Shown here in pieces: positions 40,824-47,929 of a stretch of 63,537 nucleotides of DNA. This DNA comes from Elusimicrobiota bacterium (GTDB lineage Bacteria; Elusimicrobiota; Elusimicrobia; Elusimicrobiales; Elusimicrobiaceae). Both the position numbers and the translations under genes were made by a program. The DNA is taken from the NCBI GenBank assembly GCA_009778915.1, contig WRFH01000008.1, positions 1-63,537 on the forward strand, given 5' to 3'. Within the stretch, counting starts at the first letter, position 1, and every line of letters starts with the position of its first letter. A model generated the notes under the pieces. It was given only the letters and a program-made list of their open reading frames with translations. It had not been told where the DNA came from and did not search any database.

Positions 40824-40897
40824 TGCGGGGTAGAGAAGCCCGGTATCTCGCAAGGCCCATAACCTTGAGAACACAGGTTCAAATCCTGTCCCCGCAA
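40824..40897 (+). tRNA. Initiator tRNA-fMet (CAT), unusual C33
   Basis: 74 nt, no encoded CCA. Acceptor TGCGGGG/CCCCGCA, D-arm GAGA-AGCCCGGTA-TCTC giving the initiator-type A11-U24 pair, anticodon stem CAAGG/CCTTG with loop CCCATAA, T-arm ACAGG-TTCAAAT-CCTGT, discriminator A. The body matches bacterial initiator tRNAs closely. Three features are atypical: C at position 33, U1-A72 instead of the usual C1-A72 mismatch, and only two G-C pairs (not three) next to the anticodon loop. Confidence 0.95.
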
Positions 40898-40928
40898 TTT
40901 TTTTGTTTCCCGCCAGCCGTAAAAACCG

Positions 40929-40934
40929 TATAAT
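40929..40934 (+). promoter_or_regulatory. -10 box of tRNA-Thr
   Basis: TATAAT 9 nt before the tRNA 5' end, so the predicted 5' leader is only 2-3 nt. Confidence 0.5.
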
Positions 40935-40943
40935 ATCTTTAAC

Positions 40944-41016
40944 GCCGAGGTAGCTCAGTTGGCAGAGCAACGGTTTTGTAAACCGTAGGTCGTGGGTTCA
41001 ACCCCCATCCTCGGCT
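40944..41016 (+). tRNA. tRNA-Thr (TGT)
   Basis: 73 nt. Acceptor GCCGAGG/CCTCGGC, D-arm GCTC-AGTTGGCA-GAGC, anticodon stem ACGGT/ACCGT with loop TTTGTAA (anticodon TGT), T-arm GTGGG-TTCAACC-CCCAT, discriminator T. No CCA is encoded. A T-run begins immediately after the discriminator. Confidence 0.97.
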
Positions 41017-41060
41017 TTTTTTCTTCGGAGCGTAATTTTTTCATAATATGTTTTTAGGTC

Positions 41061-41088
41061 TTGACAGTTTTTATTAAGCGATTATACT
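41061..41088 (+). promoter_or_regulatory. Strong promoter of the structured ncRNA
   Basis: TTGACA (41061-41066), a 16-nt spacer and TATACT (41083-41088). The predicted start is about 41095. Confidence 0.8.
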
Positions 41089-41094
41089 ATAGAC

Positions 41095-41292
41095 AAGAAG
41101 TTCGCCCTGTATGGGTGCGGCACAGCCGCCGCGAAGTAAACTGAGTTCTACTCTTTCCGGCTGCCGTAATTCTGGTGGATGCACCAGCCTATGGCTTAAG
41201 GCCCGAGAGGGAGAACAGTAAAACAAAAGCGGAGTCATGATGAGTACACCAGTGAACTAACGCCCCCGTCACAATACCGGGGGCGTTTTTTT
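41095..41292 (+). ncRNA. Structured non-coding RNA of about 200 nt (6S-like candidate)
   Basis: It is bounded by a strong promoter and an intrinsic terminator, with no convincing gene inside. Folding by eye gives a long arm: GTTCT (41145-41149) with AGAAC (41212-41216), CTCTTTC (41151-41157) with GAGAGGG (41205-41211), GCCGTA with TATGGC, and an apical CTGGTG-GATG-CACCAG hairpin (41172-41187). AGTTC near the 5' end pairs with GAACT just before the terminator. Internal A-rich bubbles flank the arm. Length and rod-with-bubble shape suit 6S RNA, but the identity is unproven. RNase P, tmRNA and SRP signature sequences are absent. Confidence 0.7.
41261..41292 (+). terminator. Terminator of the ncRNA
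   Basis: CGCCCCCG (41261-41268) pairs with CGGGGGCG (41278-41285), 9-nt loop, followed by TTTTTTT. The aminotransferase gene ends 19 nt further on, on the opposite strand. Confidence 0.93.
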
Positions 41293-41310
41293 ATCGTCTG
41301 AAAACCAACT

Positions 41311-42522
41311 TTATTTGTCGTAATCTTTTATCGCGGCGGCGAGGCGTTTTATGCCTTCGTCAATTTCTTTGTGCGTCGCGTAAGAAAAATTAAGACGCAT
41401 ATTATTTTTGACGCTGCCGTCGTGGTAAAAAGCGGAACCAACGACGTAGGCTACTTTATTTTTTATCGCAGTCTCAAACATTTTCTCTGTGTCAATATGT
41501 TTCGGCAGCTCCACCCACAAAAATAAACCGCCGCTCGGCTCTGTCCATTTTACGCCGGCAGGCATATATTTTTTTAGCGCGTCAAGCATTAAATCACGTT
41601 TAACTTTATAAATAGATACGACGCGTTTTATATGCGGCGCAAGTAAACCTCTCCTCAGATACTCCATAGCGGCCAGCTGCAAAAGTTTCGACGTGCAGAG
41701 GTCTATGGACTGTTTAAGCACGACAAGTTTGCTGATAACATCCGCCGGGGCAGCGATATAACCAAGCCTGAAACCAGGCACAAAAACTTTTGAGAAAGTA
41801 AAGAGCGTTATAACGTTTCCCTGCCCGCCGTCCAGATGATAAAAAGTGTCCGGCGCTTCGCCTTCAAAACGCACGGCGCGGTAAGGCGAATCTTCAACCA
41901 GCACGGTATTATATTTTTTTATAATTTCCAAAATTTTCTTTCGGCGTTCCTGCGGAATGGTGATGCCCGAAGGATTTTGGAAATCAGGAATTAAATAAAC
42001 AAATTTACACGTTTTTCCGGCGGACTTAATCTGCTTGAGACATTTTTCAAGGCTTTCCGGGATAACGCCGTCGTCGTCGCTGTCCGCGCCGACCATATCC
42101 GCGCCGCACGATTGGAACGCTTGCAGCGCGCCTAGATAAGACGGGTTGGTAACCACAATTTTATCACCCGGATTAACGAACAGCCGCGACACCATGTCCA
42201 GCGCCTGTTGCGAGGCGGAAGTTATTATTAAGTTTTCAGGCTTAACGTCAATTTTTTCCGTCTCTTTAAGCATTTTAATAAGTTCGATTTTTAATCTGGC
42301 CGAGCCTTCCGTCGCGCCGTACTGCAGCGCGGAAAACGGATATTTGTGAAGCACGGTATGAAATGTTTCGTTAATTTCCTCAGACGGAAAAGCCTCCGGG
42401 TCCGGCAGGCCGCCGGCGAAAGAAATTACGCCCGGGTTGCTGATTGTCTTTAAAAGTTCGCGTATGACGGACGCTTTCGCCCGCCCGGTTACGTCTGAAT
42501 ACAAATGAGAATAATCCTGCAT
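41311..42522 (-). CDS. PLP-dependent aminotransferase, class I/II (LysN/MocR-like)
   Basis: 403 residues, fold type I. VISFAGGLPDPEAFP near the N terminus and TNPSYLGALQAF, YLIPDFQNPSG, LVEDSPYRAVRFEG and FTFSKVFVPGFRLGY (PLP lysine, about residue 242) are typical of the 2-aminoadipate/aromatic aminotransferase subgroup. Alpha-ketoglutarate is the usual acceptor; the amino donor is uncertain. It is last in the accB-pyrE-nadA-nadC operon, with an AGGAG site. Confidence 0.9.
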   Translation of the reverse strand: MQDYSHLYSDVTGRAKASVIRELLKTISNPGVISFAGGLPDPEAFPSEEINETFHTVLHKYPFSALQYGATEGSARLKIELIKMLKETEKIDVKPENLIITSASQQALDMVSRLFVNPGDKIVVTNPSYLGALQAFQSCGADMVGADSDDDGVIPESLEKCLKQIKSAGKTCKFVYLIPDFQNPSGITIPQERRKKILEIIKKYNTVLVEDSPYRAVRFEGEAPDTFYHLDGGQGNVITLFTFSKVFVPGFRLGYIAAPADVISKLVVLKQSIDLCTSKLLQLAAMEYLRRGLLAPHIKRVVSIYKVKRDLMLDALKKYMPAGVKWTEPSGGLFLWVELPKHIDTEKMFETAIKNKVAYVVGSAFYHDGSVKNNMRLNFSYATHKEIDEGIKRLAAAIKDYDK

Positions 42523-42532
42523 AATAAAACTC

Positions 42533-43357
42533 CTATTTATATGAAATCTTTAAACTAAGGTCCTTGGCGGGGACGGAGTGGGTTAACGCTCCGACGGAAA
42601 TCACGTCCGCCCCGGTTTTGCAATACTCCTCTAAATTTGTTTTGTTGACGCCGCCTGAAATTTCTACGACGGCTCTGTGGTTTATTATTTGTACAGCCTC
42701 ACGGGCCTGCGCCGGTCTCATGTTGTCCAGCATTATTATGTCAACTTTACAGGACAACGCTTCTTTAAGCTGTTTAAGATTTGTGACTTCAACTTCTATT
42801 TTCGGCGTGTGGCCGACGGCGGCGCGGATTTTTTGCACCGCTTTTGTAATGCTTCCCGCGGCGGCGATGTGGTTGTCTTTAATCAGCACGCTGTCGGAAA
42901 GGCTCATGCGGTGGTTTTTCGCGCCGCCGCAGCGGACCGCGTATTTGTCAAATTTTCTCATGCCGGGCTGGGACTTTCTCGTGTCGACAAGCATAACGCC
43001 GTATTTTTTGGCGATGTCCGCGTATTCTTTTGAGACGGTGGCAATGCCGCTTAACCGCTGCATAAAATTTAGAGCGACGCGCTCCGCGCGTAAAATGCTC
43101 AGCGCCCGTCCTTCTAATTTTATGACGGGCTCGCCTTTCTTTACAATATCCCCGTCTTTTTTAACCGCGCGGAATTTGGTTTCCCGGTCAACGTAATTAA
43201 AAACTGTCTGCGCGACGCTTACTCCGCAGAGGACCATGTCTTCTTTGGCAAAAATTATAGCCGACGCCATGTCGCCGTCGGAAAAAATATTGTCTGACGT
43301 TATGTCGCCAAGCCCCAAATCTTCTTCCAAAGCAAGAACTATTATTTTATCAATCAT
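42533..43357 (-). CDS. nadC: Nicotinate-nucleotide pyrophosphorylase (carboxylating)
   Basis: Converts quinolinate and PRPP to nicotinate mononucleotide. 274 residues from MIDKIIVLALEEDLGLGDIT; the ATG 21 nt upstream lies inside nadA and is less likely because a GAGG site serves this one. Landmarks: RAERVALNFMQRLSGIAT (about 89-106), DTRKSQPGMRKFDKYAVRCGGAKNHR (about 126-150), IEVEVTNL and ISVGALTHS. It follows nadA by 4 nt. Confidence 0.96.
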   Translation of the reverse strand: MIDKIIVLALEEDLGLGDITSDNIFSDGDMASAIIFAKEDMVLCGVSVAQTVFNYVDRETKFRAVKKDGDIVKKGEPVIKLEGRALSILRAERVALNFMQRLSGIATVSKEYADIAKKYGVMLVDTRKSQPGMRKFDKYAVRCGGAKNHRMSLSDSVLIKDNHIAAAGSITKAVQKIRAAVGHTPKIEVEVTNLKQLKEALSCKVDIIMLDNMRPAQAREAVQIINHRAVVEISGGVNKTNLEEYCKTGADVISVGALTHSVPAKDLSLKISYK

Positions 43358-43361
43358 GGTT

Positions 43362-44393
43362 TTACCTCGACATCTCAAACATCTTATTTATGCATTTTAA
43401 AGCGGCGCGCGCGGTTTTTTTCTCGACCGTTACTATTTGGCGCTCCGCAGGTTCCGTCAAAGCCTGAAGAGTGTTGAACAGCGTATTTTTTTTCATATAC
43501 GCGCAGGTGCCGCGTTCCCAGATAAAAGTTTTGTCCGGGTTATCATGCTCAAGCCGGTTGACTAAGCCGATTTCCGTCAGAAGGCCGAAAGTTTTGTCTT
43601 TGCTCTCGGCGACATATTTTAACGTGCCCTCGGTTCCTCCGACGTAGTCGCATAACGCGCAGACGTCGGGCGAAGCTTCCGGATGTATCAAAATTTTTAT
43701 GCCCGGATATTTGTCACGCATGCTTTTGACGTTATCCGTTATATATTTGTCATGCACGCAGCAGGAACCGCCGGTGTAAACAATTTCTTTTTTGACGCCC
43801 TGCGCGTGCAGCATGCCGGTTAAATTTTGCGCCATCAGCATGTCCGGCACAAAAATAATTTTATCACCGGGCATTTTTGCCGCTATCTTGACGACGTTCG
43901 CAGACGTTACGCAAACGTCTGACTGCGCTTTAACGTCCGCCGTGCTGTTGATGTAACACAGAACCGGCGCGCCGGGGTGCTTTTTTTTGAAATTTAAAAG
44001 GTCTTCGCCCGTCATAGAATCAGCCAGCGTGCAGCCGGCGCGGCCGCCGGGGATAAGCACGGTTTTAGACGGGTTAATGATTTTTGCCGTCTCAGCCATG
44101 AACCAGACGCCGGCGAAAATTATCGTTTTCTGTTTGACTTTTGACGCGGCAAGGCTTAAACCGTAAGAGTCCCCCACGGCGTCCGCCACGCCGTACATAA
44201 TTTCGGGGTTAGTGTAAGAATGGGCTAAAATAAAAGCGTCTTTTTCTTTTTTCAGGCGGTTGATTTCGAGAGTATACGGAGCGACGACGCGGCAGTCGTC
44301 CGGCGTCCACTTGGCGCCGGGGCGCAGACTGACATTCTTTAACTGTGAAAATAAACGGGAACTTTCCCGTTCAATATCGACGGCGGAGGACAT
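43362..44393 (-). CDS. nadA: Quinolinate synthase
   Basis: A [4Fe-4S] enzyme condensing iminoaspartate with dihydroxyacetone phosphate. 343 residues. Conserved features are AHSYTNPEIMYGVADAVGDSYGLS (about 58-80), GVWFMAETAKIINPSKTVLIP, CYINSTADVKAQSDVCVTSANV (about 145-165), HPEASPDVCALCDYVGGTEG and the late WERGTCAYMKKN with cluster cysteine. nadB (aspartate oxidase) is not in this operon. The start is 2 nt after the lipoprotein stop. Confidence 0.96.
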   Translation of the reverse strand: MSSAVDIERESSRLFSQLKNVSLRPGAKWTPDDCRVVAPYTLEINRLKKEKDAFILAHSYTNPEIMYGVADAVGDSYGLSLAASKVKQKTIIFAGVWFMAETAKIINPSKTVLIPGGRAGCTLADSMTGEDLLNFKKKHPGAPVLCYINSTADVKAQSDVCVTSANVVKIAAKMPGDKIIFVPDMLMAQNLTGMLHAQGVKKEIVYTGGSCCVHDKYITDNVKSMRDKYPGIKILIHPEASPDVCALCDYVGGTEGTLKYVAESKDKTFGLLTEIGLVNRLEHDNPDKTFIWERGTCAYMKKNTLFNTLQALTEPAERQIVTVEKKTARAALKCINKMFEMSR

Positions 44394-44395
44394 AA

Positions 44396-44647
44396 CTATT
44401 GTCCCGCCGTATTAGATGAGTCTTTGCCTTTTATGCCTCTTATATAAGTGCCGGTGGCGCGAAGCTGGTCTTCATAACTTATATCGCTTGCGTAATTAAG
44501 TTTAGGGGCCTGGACGTTTGTAAGTTCGCGGTCCGTGAAGGCCGGTTTAGTCGTTGAAGCAACGGAGGAGGATGCCCCGCTTTTACTGCTTGAAGCGCAG
44601 GCGGCTAAAATTAATCCCGCCGCAATTAATATCAAAACTTTTTTCAT
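44396..44647 (-). CDS. Small lipoprotein, unknown
   Basis: 83 residues. A signal peptide with lipobox LAAC (about 16-19) is followed by a Ser-rich stretch (SSSKSGASSSV) and a short domain with FTDRELTNVQAPKLNY and RATGTYIRGIKGKDS. An AGGAGG site lies 8 nt upstream. It is inserted between pyrE and nadA in an otherwise metabolic operon. Function is unknown. Confidence 0.75.
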   Translation of the reverse strand: MKKVLILIAAGLILAACASSSKSGASSSVASTTKPAFTDRELTNVQAPKLNYASDISYEDQLRATGTYIRGIKGKDSSNTAGQ

Positions 44648-44660
44648 AATATCCTCCTTT

Positions 44661-45236
44661 TTAAATTTCTTTTCTTGAACCGGGCTTTTCTACCGGAAGC
44701 CCTTGTTTGCAGTACGGGCAGTCTTTCTCTTCGTAGGTCGCTACTTCGACTTCCGCCATTTTGGCCAGAGGTACGCCGAAGTCAGCCTTGCCGCCGCTCC
44801 TGTCCATCAGGCAACTGCAGGCGGACAGAACGCCGCCGAGCTCTTTAATTAAATCTATAACTTCTTTGGTTGATTTGCCCGTCGTGACAACGTCTTCCGC
44901 CACTACGCAATTCTCCCCGGGTTTGATTTCAAAACCTCGGCGCAACTGGACTTTGCCGTCGACGCGCTCCGTAAAAATACCGCGCACGCCCAAAGCGCGG
45001 GCAAGTTCGTAAGCAACCGTCACGCCGCCCATCGCCGGGCCTATCACCACGTCAACTTTTACGTCTTTAAGCTGCTTGGCAAGGTCTTTGCAAAATTTTT
45101 CGGCGATATCCGGGTACTGCAGCACTTTGGCACACTGCAAATATTTGCCGCTGTGCAGGCCGCTGGAAAGTTTAAAATGACCTTCCAGAAGCGCGCTTTT
45201 ATCTTTAAAAATTTCTAAAACTTTTTCTTTTTTCAT
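44661..45236 (-). CDS. pyrE: Orotate phosphoribosyltransferase
   Basis: Makes orotidine 5'-phosphate from orotate and PRPP. 191 residues. The PRPP-binding motif is VVAEDVVTTGKSTKEVI (about 110-126). HFKLSSGLHSGKYLQCAKVL at the N terminus and GPAMGGVTVAYELARALG (about 62-79) are typical. Its start overlaps the small winged-helix gene's stop by 4 nt. Confidence 0.96.
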   Translation of the reverse strand: MKKEKVLEIFKDKSALLEGHFKLSSGLHSGKYLQCAKVLQYPDIAEKFCKDLAKQLKDVKVDVVIGPAMGGVTVAYELARALGVRGIFTERVDGKVQLRRGFEIKPGENCVVAEDVVTTGKSTKEVIDLIKELGGVLSACSCLMDRSGGKADFGVPLAKMAEVEVATYEEKDCPYCKQGLPVEKPGSRKEI

Positions 45237-45427
45237 AGTGATATAGTGTAATCCGTTCCGCTTTCTTCCAATTTTATTTTGCCTTCGGCAACCAGAACGC
45301 CCAAACTTAAATACAGAAGCGAACTTTTTATTCTTAGAGCCACTTTAATCTGCCACGCGGTAACGCTTTTGTTTGATTGGACATACGCCAATATTTGCGC
45401 GGCGGTTTCTTTAACGGTGTCGTTCAT
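45233..45427 (-). CDS. Small winged-helix-like protein (DUF2582 type)
   Basis: 64 residues: NDTVKETAAQILAYVQSNKS, then VTAWQIKVALRIKSSLLYLSLGVLVAEGKIKLEESG. This is the pattern of a compact winged helix with a short beta wing, as in DUF2582 proteins. It could bind DNA or protein, and there is no evidence for which. It is sandwiched with overlaps between accB and pyrE, so it is certainly translated with them. Confidence 0.7.
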   Translation of the reverse strand: MNDTVKETAAQILAYVQSNKSVTAWQIKVALRIKSSLLYLSLGVLVAEGKIKLEESGTDYTISL

Positions 45428-45912
45428 TATTTGGGCTCAATGGCAAAAAGTGCGTCGCCGGCTTTTATCGGTTTGCCGTTTTCTATTAAAACTTTTTTAA
45501 TCACGCAGTCTTTGTCGGCCTTGACTTCGTTAAATACTTTCATGGCTTCGATTAAGCAGACCACGTCTCCCGCTTTTACGGCCTGGCCTTCTCTTATGAA
45601 AGGCGCCGCGCTCGGGCTCGCGCCGCGGAAAAAGATACCCATTAACGGGGAGCGTATCACGTGTTTATATTCCAGCGCCGGCACCGTGCACGCCTGCGCG
45701 CTGCCCATAGCCGCGCCGCCTACCGCCACCGGAACCGCCACTTGCGCCGGGGCCGCGCGCACTATTTTAACCTGCACGCCTTTTTGTTCATAGGAAACCG
45801 TGCCAAGGTTCTCGGACTGCATGAAAGCGTAAATCTGTTTTACTTCTTTAAGTATGGGGGAATCCGTCTGCGCCGCCGGCTTAACGGTTTTTGAAACTTT
45901 GTTCTTTTTCAT
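45427..45912 (-). CDS. accB: Biotin carboxyl carrier protein of acetyl-CoA carboxylase
   Basis: 161 residues. The N-terminal helix (SPILKEVKQIYAFMQSENLGTVSYEQKG) is linked by an Ala/Val/Pro stretch to the C-terminal biotinyl domain, with the modified lysine in IEAMKVFNEV (about 122). The thumb segment GASPSAAPFIREGQ is the form found in AccB rather than decarboxylase carriers. accC is not adjacent. It is the first gene of the NAD/pyrimidine operon, with a GAGG site. Confidence 0.93.
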   Translation of the reverse strand: MKKNKVSKTVKPAAQTDSPILKEVKQIYAFMQSENLGTVSYEQKGVQVKIVRAAPAQVAVPVAVGGAAMGSAQACTVPALEYKHVIRSPLMGIFFRGASPSAAPFIREGQAVKAGDVVCLIEAMKVFNEVKADKDCVIKKVLIENGKPIKAGDALFAIEPK

Positions 45913-46010
45913 ACAAACCTCACATTAAAGTTATATACATATTCTACCTTTTTTGTAAAATATTGGTGAGGCCGAGTTTTACCAAAGCCTTAAAATAAAA
46001 AAGGGGTAAT

Positions 46011-46571
46011 ATGAAAAAAATATTGATATTTGCTTTTATGCTTGCCGCGGTATGCTTAAAAGCGCAGGACGTAACGGGGTTTTGGCAGACTTTTTACGAC
46101 AGCAGACACCAGGACCCGAAAAGCGTCGTGGCGATATACAGATACAACGGCAAAATATACGGCCGCGCGGTGCTGATATATGAAGAAGGTTCCCGCGGAC
46201 AGAAAATTATTGACACAATGTTTAACCCCGTCTTTGACGCGGCGCCCAACATTGTGCGCGTTGTAAACGGACAAGACGTGCGCGTAAAAGCAGCCGGCCT
46301 TGACGTTATTTTGGATATGACTCCGAACACGGGCCGCGGCAGATGGCTGTACGAAGACGGTTATATTATAAACCCGCAGAACGGCAACAAATACAGAGCG
46401 CAGATGAGATTTGACAACAACGGCAATCTGGTGGTAAGGGGACATTTAAGGGTATCGTCGCTGCTGGGAAGAAGCATAACGGCGGAGAGGTTTGACACGA
46501 CACAATTCCCCGCCGGTTTAGATATACCGGATTATACAAGTTTTGTGCCTGACCCGCCGATAGTAAGATAA
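46011..46571 (+). CDS. DUF2147 secreted protein, copy 1
   Basis: 186 residues. A signal peptide (about 1-19) is followed by QDVTGFWQTFYDSRHQDPKSVVAIYRYNGKIYGRAVLIYEEG, the standard start of a DUF2147 beta-rich, lipocalin-like domain, with WLYEDGYIINPQNGNKY and LRVSSLLGRS later. The domain is common in periplasmic proteins of unknown role. It is followed 18 nt later by a paralogue. The intergenic 45913-46010 holds divergent promoter sequence without a clear hexamer pair. Confidence 0.82.
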   Translation: MKKILIFAFMLAAVCLKAQDVTGFWQTFYDSRHQDPKSVVAIYRYNGKIYGRAVLIYEEGSRGQKIIDTMFNPVFDAAPNIVRVVNGQDVRVKAAGLDVILDMTPNTGRGRWLYEDGYIINPQNGNKYRAQMRFDNNGNLVVRGHLRVSSLLGRSITAERFDTTQFPAGLDIPDYTSFVPDPPIVR

Positions 46572-46589
46572 ATATTAAGGAGCGCCGTG

Positions 46590-47144
46590 ATGAAAAAAAT
46601 ACTGACTTTTGCGTTTATGCTTTCCGCCGTATGTTTAAGAGCGCAGGACGTGACGGGCTTTTGGCAGACGTTTGACGATAAAACCAAAGAAGCTAAAAGC
46701 GTCGTTGCCGTCTATAAATACAACGACATGATATACGGCCGCGTTATTATGACTTATGAACCCGGCTCCAACGGCGCAAAAGTGCGCGACACCACAGACA
46801 ACCCGGCGCATGACGCCGCCAAAAACGTCGTGCGGATTATTGACGGAAAAGAAGTTACCGCCAAAATAGCCGGTCTTGATTTTATCAGGGAAATGAAACT
46901 CAGCAACGGCAAAGACTGGCTGTACGAAGACGGTTTTATTCTGGACCCGAAAAGCGGCGACGAATATAAAGCGAAAATGAAATTTGACAAAGACGGCAGC
47001 CTGCTGGTGAGAGGCCACCTGAAAATATCATCATGGCTGGGCAGAAGCCAGACATGGAAAAAGTTTGACGCCGCTAATTTCCCCGCCGGTTTTAAAGCGC
47101 CGGATTATAAAAACTTTACGCCTGATTTACCGGTGATAAAATAA
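46590..47144 (+). CDS. DUF2147 secreted protein, copy 2
   Basis: 184 residues. An in-frame GTG stands one codon before the chosen ATG, but the AAGGAG site spaces better with the ATG. It shares with copy 1 the MKKILxFAFML leader, AQDVTGFWQTF, SVVAVYKYNDMIYGR, WLYEDGFILDPKSGDEYKAKM and the C-terminal FPAGFKAPDY. It is a recent tandem duplicate, still intact. Confidence 0.82.
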   Translation: MKKILTFAFMLSAVCLRAQDVTGFWQTFDDKTKEAKSVVAVYKYNDMIYGRVIMTYEPGSNGAKVRDTTDNPAHDAAKNVVRIIDGKEVTAKIAGLDFIREMKLSNGKDWLYEDGFILDPKSGDEYKAKMKFDKDGSLLVRGHLKISSWLGRSQTWKKFDAANFPAGFKAPDYKNFTPDLPVIK

Positions 47145-47156
47145 ATAAAGCCCGCC

Positions 47157-47819
47157 TTAATTCTGGCAGCCGCCAGGCGGCTGTTCAGGATAGTAGCATA
47201 CCTGATGACACATCCCGCCCGGACATGCGCATAACTCAGGAGGAGGAGGGCAGGTACATGGCGGCGGCGGATCGCATACCATCGTGCAAGATGGTGTCGG
47301 ACATTTCGGCAGAACAGGCGGCGGTAGAATGATGGACGGCCCTATACCTGAGCCAGCGCTGCAAATGTAAACGGAGGAAGTCCCGTTATTTCCTGAAAAT
47401 GCACAGCCGGCGGCTTTACAGATTCCTTCCCCCTGGGCGCTGGAAGCCGTACAGGTAATACGCCCGTCATTCCATGCATCAATTGAATATCCTACGTCAG
47501 TTTTCCTGGTGCAGGATATTTCCGCATCCAAAAAGCGGCAGTTGTAATTTCCTATATCTTTTCCGGTTGTGGTTAAGTCCTGCGGAGAGTCTACCGTATA
47601 ATTTATATTAAGTTCATCCCATGTCGCGGTCTGCGGGTCCGTACCGCTTTCTAATGTCCACATCTTTCCTGCCTTGGCAAGAGTAGAAACTATCAGCATT
47701 GCTTCCGCCGCGCGGGAGCGTTCTACGGTTTTTTGGTACTGCGGCACGGCGATAGCCGCCAGTATGCCGATTATTAAAACTACCACTAACAACTCTATCA
47801 GAGTAAAGCCTTTTTTCAT
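47157..47819 (-). CDS. Type IV pilin with Pro/Cys-rich C-terminal tail
   Basis: 220 residues from MKKGFTLIELLVVVLIIGIL; the open frame upstream is not used because an AGGAAAAGGA site serves this ATG. The ordinary pilin body (about 1-165) is followed by a tail of about 55 residues built of proline runs and ten cysteines (PPPVLPKCPTPSCTMVCD, PPPPCTCPPPPELCACPGGMC, HQVCYYPEQPPGGCQN). The tail may be a disulfide-knotted tip or adhesive element, which is inference. No such tail exists on the other three pilins. Confidence 0.85.
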   Translation of the reverse strand: MKKGFTLIELLVVVLIIGILAAIAVPQYQKTVERSRAAEAMLIVSTLAKAGKMWTLESGTDPQTATWDELNINYTVDSPQDLTTTGKDIGNYNCRFLDAEISCTRKTDVGYSIDAWNDGRITCTASSAQGEGICKAAGCAFSGNNGTSSVYICSAGSGIGPSIILPPPVLPKCPTPSCTMVCDPPPPCTCPPPPELCACPGGMCHQVCYYPEQPPGGCQN

Positions 47820-47853
47820 AAAAATTTTATCCTTTTCCTGCGAATATAAGAAA

Positions 47854-47882
47854 AGTATAAAAAATCCGATGTATAGCGGCAA
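47854..47882 (-). promoter_or_regulatory. Pilin-type promoter
   Basis: TTGCCG (47882-47877), 17-nt spacer and TATACT (47859-47854). The following leader, TATACTTTTCTTATATTCGCAGGAAAAGGAT, closely matches that of the pilin at 40264. Confidence 0.6.
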
Positions 47883-47929
47883 GATAGTAGGCTATTTACT
47901 TTTTTGTAATCCGAATATATGATGATAAA

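Noticed and set aside
41112-41222. A 36-codon frame inside the ncRNA
   Set aside because: It lacks a ribosome-binding site and its sequence is fully explained by paired arms of the RNA.
41230-41262. GTCATGATGAGTACACCAGTGAAC resembles parts of a hammerhead ribozyme core
   Set aside because: The CUGAUGA and GAAA core strings are both altered and the three helices cannot be drawn; the segment fits the closing region of the ncRNA better.
42533-43378. Longer nadC start with MRCRGKT added
   Set aside because: It overlaps the nadA coding end without a ribosome-binding site, while the inner ATG has GAGG and gives the family-typical N terminus.
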